Origin: Nitzschia sp. pyKryTriq1
Lineage: Eukaryota > Bacillariophyta > Bacillariophyceae > Bacillariales > Bacillariaceae
Direction: 5' to 3'
Length of the DNA: 64,000 bases
Assembly (NCBI GenBank): GCA_956465555.1
Contig: OY101118.1
Coordinates: 1,178,001-1,242,000 of the forward strand
Shown here: positions 21,439-31,687 of the stretch, in pieces
How positions within the stretch are numbered: the first letter of the stretch is position 1
How the letters are laid out: each line of letters opens with the position of its first letter
Notes under the pieces: model-generated
The model's input: the letters and a program-made list of their open reading frames with translations, nothing else
The model's database searches: none
What the model was told of the DNA's origin: nothing
Translations under genes and position numbers: made by a program

Positions 21439-22574
21439 TCAAAAATCTTCATCAAATTCTTCTCCTTTGAATTTTAAGCCTGCTTTCTTGATTTGCTCTC
21501 GAAGTTGGTTCTTCTTTTCTCGCAACATGTGAGATCCCAGCTTGAGCCGATCAAAGAGGTCATTAGAGTCGAGGGCCTGTATCCTGAAGTTGGCATCTTC
21601 GCCCGGTAGAACATTGGTGCAGAACGCAGCCCAGCTTAATGCCGTCAGTTCTTGGGGCGTGCGCTCGAGATCGGACGATTTGGGCACACAGTAGCCTTGA
21701 GTATCTGTATCCAAAGCGATGTTATAAGCTACACGAAATCTGCCTTTACGGTCCAACTCTGCGACTTCCTCGTCTTCGTCATCTCCCAGATCATCATAAA
21801 ATCGATCCTCCTACGTTCAAGAAAACAATCAATTTGTTAGCGAATATCCCTTTAGTGCACCATTCCACAGCAGATACAGTGCGACAGCAACCTACGTACC
21901 AACTTGGCAATCTGGATTCGTTTTCGCATTTCCGCGTCCTCTTCATCTTCGTTCTCGTTTTCGCCCATGGCCTGCGATAGTGTGTGTTCCATACTTGACA
22001 GCAATAGCATGAAATTCTCAATGTTACTAGCCACCAAGTTGGGAAGTTCGAGGTTAGGGGGAATAGTGTCGGAGATTTCTCGGCACACTCCCGTCAGATA
22101 GGGTGCTTCTTGCATAATCTCGTCCAACTGAGCTCTTCCGACCACGCGAATCGTCACGAAAATTCCGAAACCTTCCATGCGATTGTAGGCTTCAATTTCA
22201 CATATCGGGACAGTCTCGATGATACCATAGTCTGCCAGCAAACCCATCGCTACGACCCCCGAATGCTTTTCCATGCAGTGGTCAAAGAGTTTGATAAAGC
22301 GTTCTTCGTATAACCTCAACTGTTTCGTTTCGCCTTGTAGGAGAACTTCATCGAACGGGAAAGGGAGTATGCAAATCTCTTTGGGTGCTCGTCCATCGCT
22401 CGTTTCGGGAAAGTCAAAGAACGTGTCGCGCCACTCGCTGATTCCAAAAGCGCGTGTAAAACTGCCAGAACGAGCGGTAGTGAAGAATGGCGGAGAATGA
22501 AAGGCGGATGCCGCCCAAATCTGCATCGCAATCACCAGGGATGCCAGGGAAAGAGTCGAAGGCAGGCCCTTCAT
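21439..22574 (-). CDS. Lon N-terminal (PUA-like) domain protein, plastid-targeted (exons 22574-21900, 21810-21439)
   Basis: 348 residues. The start at 22574 gives MKGLPSTLSLASLVIAMQIW, then ASAF-HSPPFF, an almost textbook ASAFAP motif; the in-frame ATG at 22703 would hide it. The mature protein reads ICILPFPFDEVLLQGETKQL then YEERFIKLFDHCMEKHSGVV, the entry of the Lon substrate-binding domain (usually LPLFPL-x-VxFPG-x-x-LxLxIFExRY). There is no AAA+ or protease domain, so this is not a Lon protease. The C-terminal exon continues with WAAFCTNVL, IQALDSNDLFDRLKLGSHML. Stand-alone LON-domain proteins of plastids are known in plants; the function here is unknown. Phase-0 intron of 89 bp. Confidence 0.85.
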
Positions 22575-23065
22575 TGTCGTTCCTTTGTCCTTTGGACTGA
22601 CTGGAGAGTGGTTTGCGCTATGTACTCGTAGCAAGAAGGACAGAATAGCAACAGCAAACGGGCTCGGCACTTTGATGAGATTCTTTCTTTTGCCACTTAC
22701 CACTCGAATTCTGTTTGGAGACGTTGATCATCGTTGCTTCCAATAACTCCGCCCTTGCGTGGTTCTCCACGAAGCAGCCTTTGAAACGCCATCAGAGAAT
22801 TCGTCAGCGAGCGTCTGTACGACGACGGCAAATACGTACGTTTCGTGATTCACCAGTCCTGGATTCGAAAGATTCCTTCGATTTGAAATTATTTGACGAT
22901 TGAACGCGCGGATCGAAAAAGCACGAAGCCTCCATATTTCATCCTCCCATCATCCTGTTGACATCATTATTTGTACTTGTACCGGTACTAGTACAACCAG
23001 CAGCAACTGACATCGATCGTCCTCTTTTAAAGAGAGTATCCCATTCTCACCATCCAAAGCAAAGA
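22575..23065. promoter_or_regulatory. Divergent upstream region of Lon-domain and LMF genes
   Basis: 491 bp with a TGTACTTGTACCGGTACTAGTAC cluster at 22971-22994 close to the LMF start. An in-frame ATG at 22958 lies within this palindrome cluster and is a poor start candidate. Confidence 0.4.
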
Positions 23066-25024
23066 ATGGTTGCTTCTATAAAAAGAACCTTCGTTCTTTC
23101 TCTCCTTTCGTTGCTTGTTCGGCGGGCGTTGACCTTTCACATCGATCCCAACCAGCTGGGCATCCTCCACCAGCAGCAACCAACGATGAAGAAATATTTT
23201 CGAAAGAATACGTGCAATCACCATTACTTATTATGTCCTAGATCGCAACCAACCGATTCTGTGGTTTCTCCTCGTAGAGGTTTTAGGGGAGGAGGCCTCA
23301 AGTCTCACTGCTTTCCCCTGCCGGAGGATTCCTTCTTCCTCACAAGAATTGTGTTTCTGAGGGCTCTAGCCTTTGTGTATGGCGTCGCCTTTTTGGTCGC
23401 CAAAAATCAGAGCAAGGCATTGCTGGGAGACAATGGCATTACTCCGGCACGCGAAATTCTTGATAAAGCGGAACGACAAGGCAAGGCAACCAGAGAACGA
23501 AGAGAGAGATGGCTCAATTCAACCGTATCCGATCAACCTCCAGTGGTATCGCCCTTCGACGAAACCCCGTGGATTCGATTCCAAAATTATCCATTAGTTC
23601 GTCGTATAGCCATGAAAATCAATCGCAATCCTCGATATCAATACTGGCGAGAACGATTTTGGGATCGCCAAGACCATATGGGACGACCAGTGACTACGCT
23701 ATTGTGGCTGGCCAAGGACCGAAACAACTTGAATCCATGGTTGGATGGAATTGCCAACGGGGGCCTCGCCATGTCGGCTATAGTTCTAGCTCTAGGAGCC
23801 GCAAATGTACCCTTGATGCTCGGGCTATGGATGTGTCAAAGGTCATTGATGGCGGTCGGTGGTGCATTCTGGGGCTATGGTTGGGAAGCACAACTGGCAG
23901 AGCTGGGATTTCATGCTCTCTTTCTGGTGCCATTTCTCAGCCTGGATCCTGTATGTACCTCATCTCCGCCTTCAAAACTGGTCCTGTATGTGATTCGATG
24001 TTATCTATTTCGTATTATGATGGGGGCCGGGCTCATCAAGATCAGGAGTAGCGATATAAAGTGGAAATGGCCTCATCTAAGTGCGATGGACTACTTCTAC
24101 GAGACACAACCTGTGCCGAACCCATTGACACGATATCTTCACTGGATGCCGAAATGGTGGCACAAAGGTGAAGTCCTCATCAACCATTTTGTAGAGTTGA
24201 TCGCTCCATGGCTGATACTGTTTCCCGTTACCTCCCTGAGAAGACTTGGAGGACTCATTCAAGTCATCTTCCAGGCCGTGCTGATCTCGAGCGGGAATCT
24301 GAGCTTTTTGAATTGGTTGACAATAGTACCTGCAATCACCTGCTTCGACGATCGCTTTCTCGGCAGACTCTTCTCCAACTCTTGGCAAGATCTTGCGGCC
24401 GAGGCTGCATACTATGGGAGAAGTAGTGGGGTCAGGGACCTTGTCAGTGCCTTCTTCGTGGGATGGATTGCCTATCTGAGTATTCCTGTGGTGAAGAATC
24501 TGTTGTCGAGACGACAGATAATGAATTCAGGATTCGGGCCTTTGCGTCTTGTCAATACGTATGGTGCGTTTGGAGAAGTCAATGAAGTCCGAAATGAATA
24601 CATTGTATCAGCTGCGTCCAGTTTGGATGGGCCTTGGAAGGAATACGAGTTCAAGGTCAAACCGGGAAATGTGATGAGAAGTCCAAGATTCATTTCACCG
24701 TACCACTACCGACTCGATTGGCAGTTCTGGATTGCTTCTACCATTGACAATCTTGTATATAGTCCCTGGATCTACACTTTTCTCCTGAAGGTACTCGAGC
24801 GAGACCCTGGGGTGATTGGGTTGCTCGAGTCGGACCCATTCCAAGAGGACGAAGATCCCCCCAAGTACATACGGATTGAAAAATATCGATACGAATTTCA
24901 GCAAGTAGAAAAGTCCAGTAAGGAAGCGCAGCCATATTGGAAGCGAGAGTATTCAGGTCGAGTATTCCCACGCCAAGGAGTTGCTACAATCGAGTCGCTA
25001 AAAGACATGGTTGACAATAACTGA
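23066..25024 (+). CDS. Lipase maturation factor family (LMF1-like) membrane protein
   Basis: 652 residues from ATG 23066; a longer frame from 22958 adds 36 residues coded by spacer-like DNA. MVASIKRTFVLSLLSLLV is a signal peptide or anchor. Family blocks: NPWLDGIANGGLAMS, GWEAQLAELGFHALFLVPFL, IRCYLFRIMMGAGLIKIR then KWKWPHLSAMDYFYETQPVP, PKWWHKGEVLINHFVELIAP, and the C-terminal VNTYGAFGEVNEVRNEYIV and PRFISPYHYRLDWQFWIAS. In animals LMF1 is an ER protein needed to fold dimeric lipases; algae have several family members of unknown client. About five or six membrane helices lie between residues 70 and 450. The signal ends RALTF-H, vaguely like a plastid junction, but ER residence is the more likely reading. 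Confidence 0.9.
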   Translation: MVASIKRTFVLSLLSLLVRRALTFHIDPNQLGILHQQQPTMKKYFRKNTCNHHYLLCPRSQPTDSVVSPRRGFRGGGLKSHCFPLPEDSFFLTRIVFLRALAFVYGVAFLVAKNQSKALLGDNGITPAREILDKAERQGKATRERRERWLNSTVSDQPPVVSPFDETPWIRFQNYPLVRRIAMKINRNPRYQYWRERFWDRQDHMGRPVTTLLWLAKDRNNLNPWLDGIANGGLAMSAIVLALGAANVPLMLGLWMCQRSLMAVGGAFWGYGWEAQLAELGFHALFLVPFLSLDPVCTSSPPSKLVLYVIRCYLFRIMMGAGLIKIRSSDIKWKWPHLSAMDYFYETQPVPNPLTRYLHWMPKWWHKGEVLINHFVELIAPWLILFPVTSLRRLGGLIQVIFQAVLISSGNLSFLNWLTIVPAITCFDDRFLGRLFSNSWQDLAAEAAYYGRSSGVRDLVSAFFVGWIAYLSIPVVKNLLSRRQIMNSGFGPLRLVNTYGAFGEVNEVRNEYIVSAASSLDGPWKEYEFKVKPGNVMRSPRFISPYHYRLDWQFWIASTIDNLVYSPWIYTFLLKVLERDPGVIGLLESDPFQEDEDPPKYIRIEKYRYEFQQVEKSSKEAQPYWKREYSGRVFPRQGVATIESLKDMVDNN

Positions 25025-25078
25025 ATAGCATCGGAAAGTAGATGATATTCTGCTGTAAACTTGAAAACAAGGTTACTA

Positions 25079-25852
25079 TTACACCGAGGCCAGTTCAAGC
25101 GATGTGCCCATTCCCATGTCCATGCCATTGTATTGTGCGACCGCTTTCTTCGCAGCTTCAATGTCTTCAAAAGTGACCTTGCCTTTCAAAACCGGGAAAT
25201 CCTCGTCTTCCATGCATTCGAATTCAGTGATGGCACCAATAGATTCCAAGGTCATCTTGCACCCAGCTTCACCCATATTGGCAGGAAATCCACTGAATTG
25301 AAGAGTTGGACTATTCACTGGAGGAGGAGCAGTCAAAGCCTGCTCGGCTTGTCGAAGTAGTCCAGCGTAAGAACTTGCGTAGCGTTTCTTTGTAATATCT
25401 GGATTGTTCACATATTCTGCCAAAACATTCATCGAATTGTGATCGCCTTTGCTCTTAAGAGAGTTGTAGAATTCCGCAAATACTGGCTTGGTCCACATGA
25501 CTTCTTCGAACTTGGACGAGAATTTTGTCGGCTTCTTTTTGGGCTCTCCACCTCCAGCCAGCCGACCAGACAGTCGCAATCTCATCTCAACGAGCATTAA
25601 CTTCACTTCCATATCATTCATGGTTGCACCGGGACGGATTCCACTTTGCTGGAGTTCCTCTTCGACTTCCTCGTATGACAGGGGTTGCACTTTTGCAAAC
25701 TCCTCTGCCACGACAGGATCGTTATAGTCGATGGCCATTCTCAACGAAGTTGTAGACACGACACGCGAACCCGCCCGAGAAAACGAAAGCGAAGGACCCC
25801 ATGCCTCAGCCGCACCCAGACACAAGAAGAGGAGAGCGTTCACAACCTTCAT
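25079..25852 (-). CDS. Small secreted/plastid protein with RRM-like C-terminus
   Basis: 257 residues from ATG 25852. MKVVNALLFLCLGAAEAWG is a signal peptide; the junction AEA-W-GPS fits the plastid motif with Trp in place of Phe, which is allowed. Residues 42-160 are charged and helical (YNDPVVAEEFAKVQPLSYEE; RPGATMNDMEVKLMLVEMRL) and not recognised. The last ~70 residues, LQFSGFPANMGEAGCK through KGKVTFEDIEAAKKAVAQYN and SLELASV, have the spacing of an RNA-recognition motif, with an RNP2-like start but no aromatic RNP1. RNA binding is therefore uncertain. The ATG at 25903 is upstream of the signal and is not used. The gene faces the LMF gene with 54 bp between stops. Confidence 0.75.
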   Translation of the reverse strand: MKVVNALLFLCLGAAEAWGPSLSFSRAGSRVVSTTSLRMAIDYNDPVVAEEFAKVQPLSYEEVEEELQQSGIRPGATMNDMEVKLMLVEMRLRLSGRLAGGGEPKKKPTKFSSKFEEVMWTKPVFAEFYNSLKSKGDHNSMNVLAEYVNNPDITKKRYASSYAGLLRQAEQALTAPPPVNSPTLQFSGFPANMGEAGCKMTLESIGAITEFECMEDEDFPVLKGKVTFEDIEAAKKAVAQYNGMDMGMGTSLELASV

Positions 25853-26567
25853 TTTTCTAGTAAAGATGCTTTTTGTTTTATTTGGGAATACTATCAATGG
25901 CACGGACCGTCGATGTTCCAGGGTAGTAGTCTACTCAGCAAGATCGTTGACTTCCCGATTTCGAAAGCGGTCGACGAAGCACGCACCCATCATCTCACAC
26001 GACGTTGTGTGACGACCCCCCCCACTCTCGATCGGATGGTGGACGCAATGCCGCCACGTGGATGAACATGCGCAGAGCAAGTAGCGCAGAAAGATTGGAA
26101 GACTGACGTCACAGAACACAACGATGGGCTCGTTCCGGTCGGGTCGGGTGGGTCGGGTCGGGTGGATTCGTCGTTCGTTCGGGCCGCTGTTCGCGTACTG
26201 TACAATTCAGGGAGGAGGAGGAGTCAGAGCGATGACGACGACCGATCGAGAGCAAGCACATCATCTACATTACCAGGTACCTACTACCGGTAGAATAATC
26301 CATGCAGCGGCAACACATAGTCTGCTAGTAGACTTTGATAGGACAGGTACGTCGCCTTGCTCCCGGTAGAGTATCTAGGCTAGACTAGACCAAACCTTTA
26401 TGTGACAAGAATCTACTAGGCTGCAAAATGCTAGAGTGCCGATATATATATAGGAATGGAATGAGCGCCTTCGGAAACTGACAAAGACGACATCTGGCGA
26501 CTGGCCTAGAACCATGGCAATGACCAGGTCACAGGACGTTGCGCGCATTGTATGAGAAACATTGCCC
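25853..26567. other. Spacer between two minus-strand genes
   Basis: 715 bp holding a GGGTC microsatellite (26136-26164) and TACTACCGGTAG-type palindromes near 26280. It contains the promoter of the RRM-like gene and the 3' flank of the membrane protein. No coding frame is supported. Confidence 0.45.
26136..26164 (+). repeat. (GGGTC)n/(GGGTG) microsatellite
   Basis: About six imperfect 5-bp units of GGGTC and GGGTG in a row. Confidence 0.85.
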
Positions 26568-27962
26568 TTATCTGCGGCCTGGAGGTAGAGCCCGCCGATC
26601 ATACTCGTCATCAAAAAATTCGCCGGCTGGACTGCCACGTCCAAACACTTCCAGACCGAATTTTTCATCGAAATCGATAGATTCGAAAACGCGCGCTAGA
26701 GGCCCAATTAGTTGCATGGCAGCATCGGCGACAAACCACAATACCAGGATTTGATCACCCAGCACAGCATGGGCTTTCGTAGTTTGCCCCTCTGGATTTT
26801 GCAACCACTGTTGGACCGTCGGCGATGACAAGGCTGCATAAATATGAACTCCATAAAGTGCAGCATCCGCTAGCAAATAGGTGCGAAAGCGTGAAAGTTG
26901 GGCTGCGGGGAACATTGCTGTTATCATGCAGTTGTGGCCCATATGAATCAAAACAAGCACCCATGGCCACAATTCTCCGTTAAAGGGGAAGAGATTCCCG
27001 ATGGTTCCCTTGCTAAGAATCAAGGAAGAAGAAATAACGCTTACAGCAACATGAAATGAAACTAGGTCTCTGGTCAGTTTGGCTGCAACTTGGGTGGACT
27101 GATAGTAGAGTGGTGGACGATACTCTTCCAGTGCTTCAGAGGCGATCTCAGCTTGTTCGAAACGGAATGCTCTTTCAGCGGGTTGCGGGCCTTCCCGCAA
27201 GGCAGCTAGTCGCACGTGATGCGCGATGAACACTCCAAGGAACATGGTAGTCTCTACCAAAGCGAGGCCTGTCCAGCCTCGATTGTGCCAGGGGTTAAAG
27301 ATGCTGACTATGGCACAAGCTGGCATCGCGGTGAGCGCCAAAACGAGCACCGAGACCTGGGCTTCTTGAAGCGAAAACGACTTGCTCAATCGACTCATGG
27401 CTCCGTAGATGGGAACAGACAAAAAAGCAAGAAGGGCTCCATACATCTGCATGGTTTCTTTTTCCATCTTGAAAAAGTAAGATTTTTCGGGGGGAGGATG
27501 CGCCACAATACTGAAGCCACCGAAGACATAAAACCAACAGGTCGCCCAGACAACGATCCACAAGTGTCTTGTGACATCGTTAGTTTCCTCATAGCTAAGT
27601 TCGTTTCTTAGGTAATCGGGGCGGCCGAGGACACTATAGTCTCCCATTCTTCCGTACGAGTTTCGGCCTTGGACTCCAAAATCACCAGGACGACCGTATG
27701 CCGACCTCGATCCCCTCCTTCCCGGCCCTTCCTCGAAACGGCCCCTTTCGTCATACACCTCTGCGTCTATAACACGATTACGATAATCCCTACCATTTGG
27801 GAAATAACGGTCATCATCTCGCCTGCGCATGTCATTCAACGCTAGGAGACTCTTCGGGGGGCCAACTCGAGCACAACAGTGACGCGACCCTTGAAACGCT
27901 GTCGTCATCTGTGAAGCTGAAAGCAGCAGCAACAGCAAACCGGATCCCACAAAGGATGTCAT
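26568..27962 (-). CDS. Plastid-targeted multi-pass membrane protein of unknown function
   Basis: 464 residues, single exon. MTSFVGSGLLLLLLSASQMT then TAF-QG is a signal peptide with an ASAFAP-like junction. Residues 40-120 are Arg/Asp/Gly/Tyr-rich and disordered (repeated RPGDFG, GRMGDYSVLGRP). From about residue 128 there are eight hydrophobic helices: HLWIVVWATCWFYVFGGF, YGALLAFLSVPIYGAM, VSVLVLALTAMPACAIV, GLALVETTMFLGVFIA, FHVAVSVISSSLIL, WPWVLVLIHMGHNCMI, TYLLADAALYGVHIYA and ILVLWFVADAAMQL. I recognise no family. A location in the inner envelope or thylakoid is inference from the leader plus the helices. The tail is acidic, then ends in ALPPGRR. Confidence 0.75.
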   Translation of the reverse strand: MTSFVGSGLLLLLLSASQMTTAFQGSRHCCARVGPPKSLLALNDMRRRDDDRYFPNGRDYRNRVIDAEVYDERGRFEEGPGRRGSRSAYGRPGDFGVQGRNSYGRMGDYSVLGRPDYLRNELSYEETNDVTRHLWIVVWATCWFYVFGGFSIVAHPPPEKSYFFKMEKETMQMYGALLAFLSVPIYGAMSRLSKSFSLQEAQVSVLVLALTAMPACAIVSIFNPWHNRGWTGLALVETTMFLGVFIAHHVRLAALREGPQPAERAFRFEQAEIASEALEEYRPPLYYQSTQVAAKLTRDLVSFHVAVSVISSSLILSKGTIGNLFPFNGELWPWVLVLIHMGHNCMITAMFPAAQLSRFRTYLLADAALYGVHIYAALSSPTVQQWLQNPEGQTTKAHAVLGDQILVLWFVADAAMQLIGPLARVFESIDFDEKFGLEVFGRGSPAGEFFDDEYDRRALPPGRR

Positions 27963-29776
27963 CGCTCTTGATATTCTAAAGTAGAAAGCGATAGATACTA
28001 TACTGCTTGTGCTGAAAACACGGCGATAAGGTTAAGATTTCCCCCTTCAAATGAAGTGAAGTCTGTCGACGTCTTTTCTCATGAACTTTTGGATCAACTT
28101 CATCTTTGTTGTATTGTTCTTCTCGTGACACAACCATACCGGTACCGGTACAACATACACGTGCGTCTGACAGCTGAAAAGGCGCGCTCGCGAACGAACG
28201 CAGAGCGACAACATGCAGGTACAGGTTCCAGTACCGCCGGTACGGTATGGCATTCTCGAAAGCGATGACGCAAGTCCGAAACCACGTTGAACAACGTGCG
28301 TTTGAAGCAACCAAAGTTCTGCTCTGTTTTGGGAGTACTGTTCGTACGCCGTACGTTTACCTATGGGACTCCGCTCTTGCTCCGCTCTGCGCCTCCCCGC
28401 CCCCCCCGCCGCCCCCCCCCCCCCCAGATCGCATGCATCCCTTCTAATTTTAGCGCGCGCATCTATGTATGGTTTATACGTACAGTATGTATATTCATTT
28501 ACATACCCCGGTACGTGGCCGCGGGATGATGTTTTAGGCGAAGTCCTCGAAAAGCACGGCTGGCGTGATGCTGATGTCACATATTTTGTATATGGCCCTT
28601 CACTGATATACATCGCTGAATATCGAAGAAAAATCTCCCTTAATTACAATGCCTTCCGACTCCATAAGTCGTGTGCCCACTCTGCATTACATTTTCTTGG
28701 TACTCAAATGTTGTAGGCGCTACGTGTTGCGTCTTCGCGCTGAGAAATGTGCGAGAGAATGTCGATTGTGGTTTGCTACTTTGGTTTCATGTTGGTAGCA
28801 TTCCTACGATATTCCTACGAGAGATGCTGAAACCGATCGCATCAAATTGTGATCCGGCCCCCACTCCACTTTTTTGCAAGTCTTACAACTTTTCAATTTA
28901 CCCTTATTTTGACGATTACACAACCAACTCATCATTTCCATTGTAAGTTTTTCACCATCAATTCAAATACACCCATCGTTACAATTATGCGTTGGAAGTT
29001 GTTTGGAAGACGGTCTATTCGCTACGTAAATCCCGAAAACCAGTCATTTTTCAATTGAATTTGTGAAAATGTGTTCACGGTTTACTCCGCCAATTTTTGG
29101 TTTCTGGATACGAAAATTGCACCCCCGTGTTTCTCGGGGCTTGATTAATGTGTTGATATTTTATGGTATTGAGATATCAACCATGAAAAAAGTTTTCCAT
29201 CTGGTCATGGTCGATTTGGGGTTGGTTCTGCGAGATCGTGCGGGTAATTTTTGCCCGTGCGTCGGCATGTGTTGTCGCAGGACGAGCGACAGTTTTGGGG
29301 CGCTTCCCCAGCTACTCGTAGCTTTCCAGTAGATGTCCGTACAAAACGAACGAGAAATCACCAGCGATTTTTTTTCGAGCGTTCCCAAACACAGCATCTC
29401 TGCCGCCCGCGTGTGGGTGGCAACCGCTCTACGGTACTGGTACCGGTACAGTACAAGGACTGATACTGGTACTCGTAGCTGGCACCACCCCTCGACCGAA
29501 GAATCTTGATGCATAATAATTTCGTATTCTGCGTGTGTGATGCGCGCGAGCGAGGGGGGTTCGTATTCTGCTTCTTCGTGATTGCTGCTCGTGATTGATT
29601 CATTCAGGATTCAATTTCGTCTGTGCATTGTGCGTTTTCGAACCAGGGTCTGTGCTTTGTACGGTCGGGTCCGTTTGTTTGAGTCGGTGTGGTCCAAGAT
29701 CAACCTTTTACTTTCTCTTTGTATTGTCTATTATTATGTTCGTGGGCCTTACTATCAATCCTGTACCAAACCTAAC
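27963..29776. other. 1.8 kb spacer
   Basis: Contains TACCGGTACCGGTAC clusters (28135-28153, 28225-28250, 29430-29460) and a long C-run. A 60-codon stretch at about 28527-28716 on the plus strand looks weakly coding (EKHGWRDADVTYFVYGPSLI) but has no start, splice context or family. Nothing else is supported. Confidence 0.4.
28393..28425 (+). repeat. Poly-C tract
   Basis: Thirty-three bases almost entirely C with three G interruptions. The other strand is a G-run able to form quadruplexes, and the run length is likely error-prone in assembly. Confidence 0.8.
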
Positions 29777-29815
29777 ATGCCGTTGCCTCTTTGCGCATCG
29801 TGTTGCCACAGAAAA

Positions 29816-30952
29816 ATGTCAGACTATGAAGATGATATGGACGATGCTCTAGACCACGAGTTCGGTGACGGCGGTCATGACGAGAATAGTGACGACGATG
29901 CCGACGGGCCGGTCGATGCTCTCGAAGGAGACAGCGACGACGACGACGAAGACGAGAACGATCAGGATGACGACGATCAACAAGAAGTTGAGCTTGGGTA
30001 AGTAAATAAATGTGGACATCACGATTTGGTTGGAATTACGGAAAAGCTAACAGATAATCCATTCAATCCAATGCTTCTTTCCTCAGAAGTCAAGATACCG
30101 ACGACGACGATGATGACGACGACGACGATGATGGCGAGGGTGCCGGTGAAGATGGAGACGGTGGAGTAAGTTTGTGTCGACTGGCTGTTTTCCTCGAGTA
30201 TTCCCGCTGTAGCAGTAGCTCACAAAACGTTCACTTTTTACAGGACGACAACGATGATGATGATGACGACGACGACGACGATGGCGGAGATCAGGATGAA
30301 GATGCTGGGGTAAGTCGAAAGATGCTCGAGAGCCAGCAATCGTGGTCTCGTTGAAGGATGCTCTCGCGATGTTATAGGAATCTAGGTCGACCTTCTATTG
30401 TTCTTGTTTTGTTGTTGCAGCTCACCGAGATGTTTCCCCCTTCTCACAGGACGATGACGACGACGATGATGATGACGACGACGGTGGTGATCAAGGTGGA
30501 GATGGTGGGGTGAGTGTTAACAGACTTTGAGATTGTACCCTCCGGGCATAGGAGCTACCGGTATGGATCGGTTAATGCGTTATTTATTGTTGCCGTATCT
30601 CACGAGAGTTTCTTGTTTTTCGAATATGCAGGATGGTGACGACGATGATGATGACGAGGAGGAGGAGGAAGAAGAAGAGAACGATGACGACGATGATGAC
30701 GACGAGGCGCTTGGTACGGCCGCACTGGTTGGGCCAGAAATAAGAGACGACGCCGATGCAGCAGTCGACTATGTTCCAGAAGACGACGAAGAAGAGGAAG
30801 ATGAGCCCGAAGATGACGACGACGACGATGAAGAAGAAGAAGCAGATGAGGAAGAAGAAGAGGAAGAGATTCTGGAAGATAACGACGACGAAGAAGAAGA
30901 AGGTGATGACGATGATGGACAACCAGATGCCAAGAAGCAAAGAACAACTTAG
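29816..30952 (+). CDS. Highly acidic protein built from repeated mini-exons (exons 29816-29997, 30087-30165, 30244-30309, 30450-30509, 30632-30952)
   Basis: 235 residues, more than half Asp/Glu. It starts MSDYEDDMDDALDHEFGDGG (an in-frame ATG at 29777 adds 13 residues, CASCCHRK-like). Five exons each begin with or contain an Asp run and exons 2-4 end on Gly (GDGG, EDAG, GDGG) before a GTAAGT/GTGAGT donor. Intron 1 is phase 2 and introns 2-4 are phase 0, so exons 3 (66 bp) and 4 (60 bp) are symmetrical and can be gained, lost or skipped without a frame change. The C-terminus ends DAKKQRTT, a possible weak nuclear signal. Resembles acidic nuclear chaperone tails (prothymosin-like), but low complexity prevents a family call. 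Confidence 0.7.
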
Positions 30953-31018
30953 TGGAAGGGTCTTCGATAAAAGTCATCGCTAATTCAGTACGAGTTTTTT
31001 ACTTATACTCTTTCACTG

Positions 31019-31687
31019 CTATCGGTATCGATATATTCTCATTTCTTGTTGGTCGTATACTATATCAGCATTGAGCAAGTCCCATGTCTCCTTCCGTTGC
31101 GGATGAGCAAGCGGAATTCCAAACCGATACGACAGGATTTCTGTTCCAGGCTGACATTCTGCGGCAATCTTTTGGCTCAATGGCTTCATGAGTGGCGTGA
31201 CCCCAAAAATCATGACTGTGTTTGCATCTGCAAGATCGTAGTCAAGAAAGTTTCTCCAGAGTAGTGTGCTATTGGCCTTTTCTTCTTTAGACCAGAAAAC
31301 CTGACGTCGAACGGAACTAAAGGCCCACATGGTAAAGTTCAATTCGATTCCAATAGCTCGGTAGCCTAGGCGAGCGGCCTGGTACACAGCCTCTCCGTCT
31401 CCCGAACCCAGATCGACAAACAGATTCCGCTTGGGATCATTTGCCTTTCCCAGGAACTGCAATGCGCGACGGAGTTTGGGTCCAGGAGTTGCCATGTATG
31501 GCAGCGGAGATCGAACGAACACAAAGGGTGCCGTGAATCCTAAGATGACAGCAATTGACGAGCCTACCAGCATTCCAGCCCGCTGAAGATTCTTTGTAGT
31601 GTCTGGTGGGGGAGGACTGTCCCAACCTTTCCATAGTTCTTCGTAGTCTTTCTCATCATTTTTCTTGGGACTAGACATGTCAACCAA
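31019..31687 (-). CDS. ATPSCKMT: FAM173/ATPSCKMT-type protein-lysine N-methyltransferase
   Basis: 222 residues, single exon. A hydrophobic segment (residues 37-58, GMLVGSSIAVILGFTAPFVF) precedes SPLPYMATPGPKLRRAL, the pre-methyltransferase block of the family. The SAM-binding motif is FVDLGSGDGEAVYQAARLGY followed by AIGIELN, and the post-I region has NFLDYDLADANTVMIFGVTP. In animals FAM173B trimethylates a Lys of the mitochondrial ATP synthase c-ring and FAM173A methylates the ADP/ATP carrier; both are anchored in mitochondria by the same kind of hydrophobic segment. Which target applies here is unknown. ATG 31678 is an alternative start. Convergent with the acidic protein, 66 bp apart. Confidence 0.9.
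   Translation of the reverse strand: MVDMSSPKKNDEKDYEELWKGWDSPPPPDTTKNLQRAGMLVGSSIAVILGFTAPFVFVRSPLPYMATPGPKLRRALQFLGKANDPKRNLFVDLGSGDGEAVYQAARLGYRAIGIELNFTMWAFSSVRRQVFWSKEEKANSTLLWRNFLDYDLADANTVMIFGVTPLMKPLSQKIAAECQPGTEILSYRFGIPLAHPQRKETWDLLNADIVYDQQEMRIYRYR

Noticed and set aside
28527-28716. Weakly coding stretch on the plus strand
   Set aside because: No start codon, splice site or family; length too short to judge.
30584-30977. Minus-strand frames rich in Leu, His and Arg or in Val, Ile and Phe opposite the acidic gene
   Set aside because: Both are complements of GAC/GAG repeats; no start or splice support.
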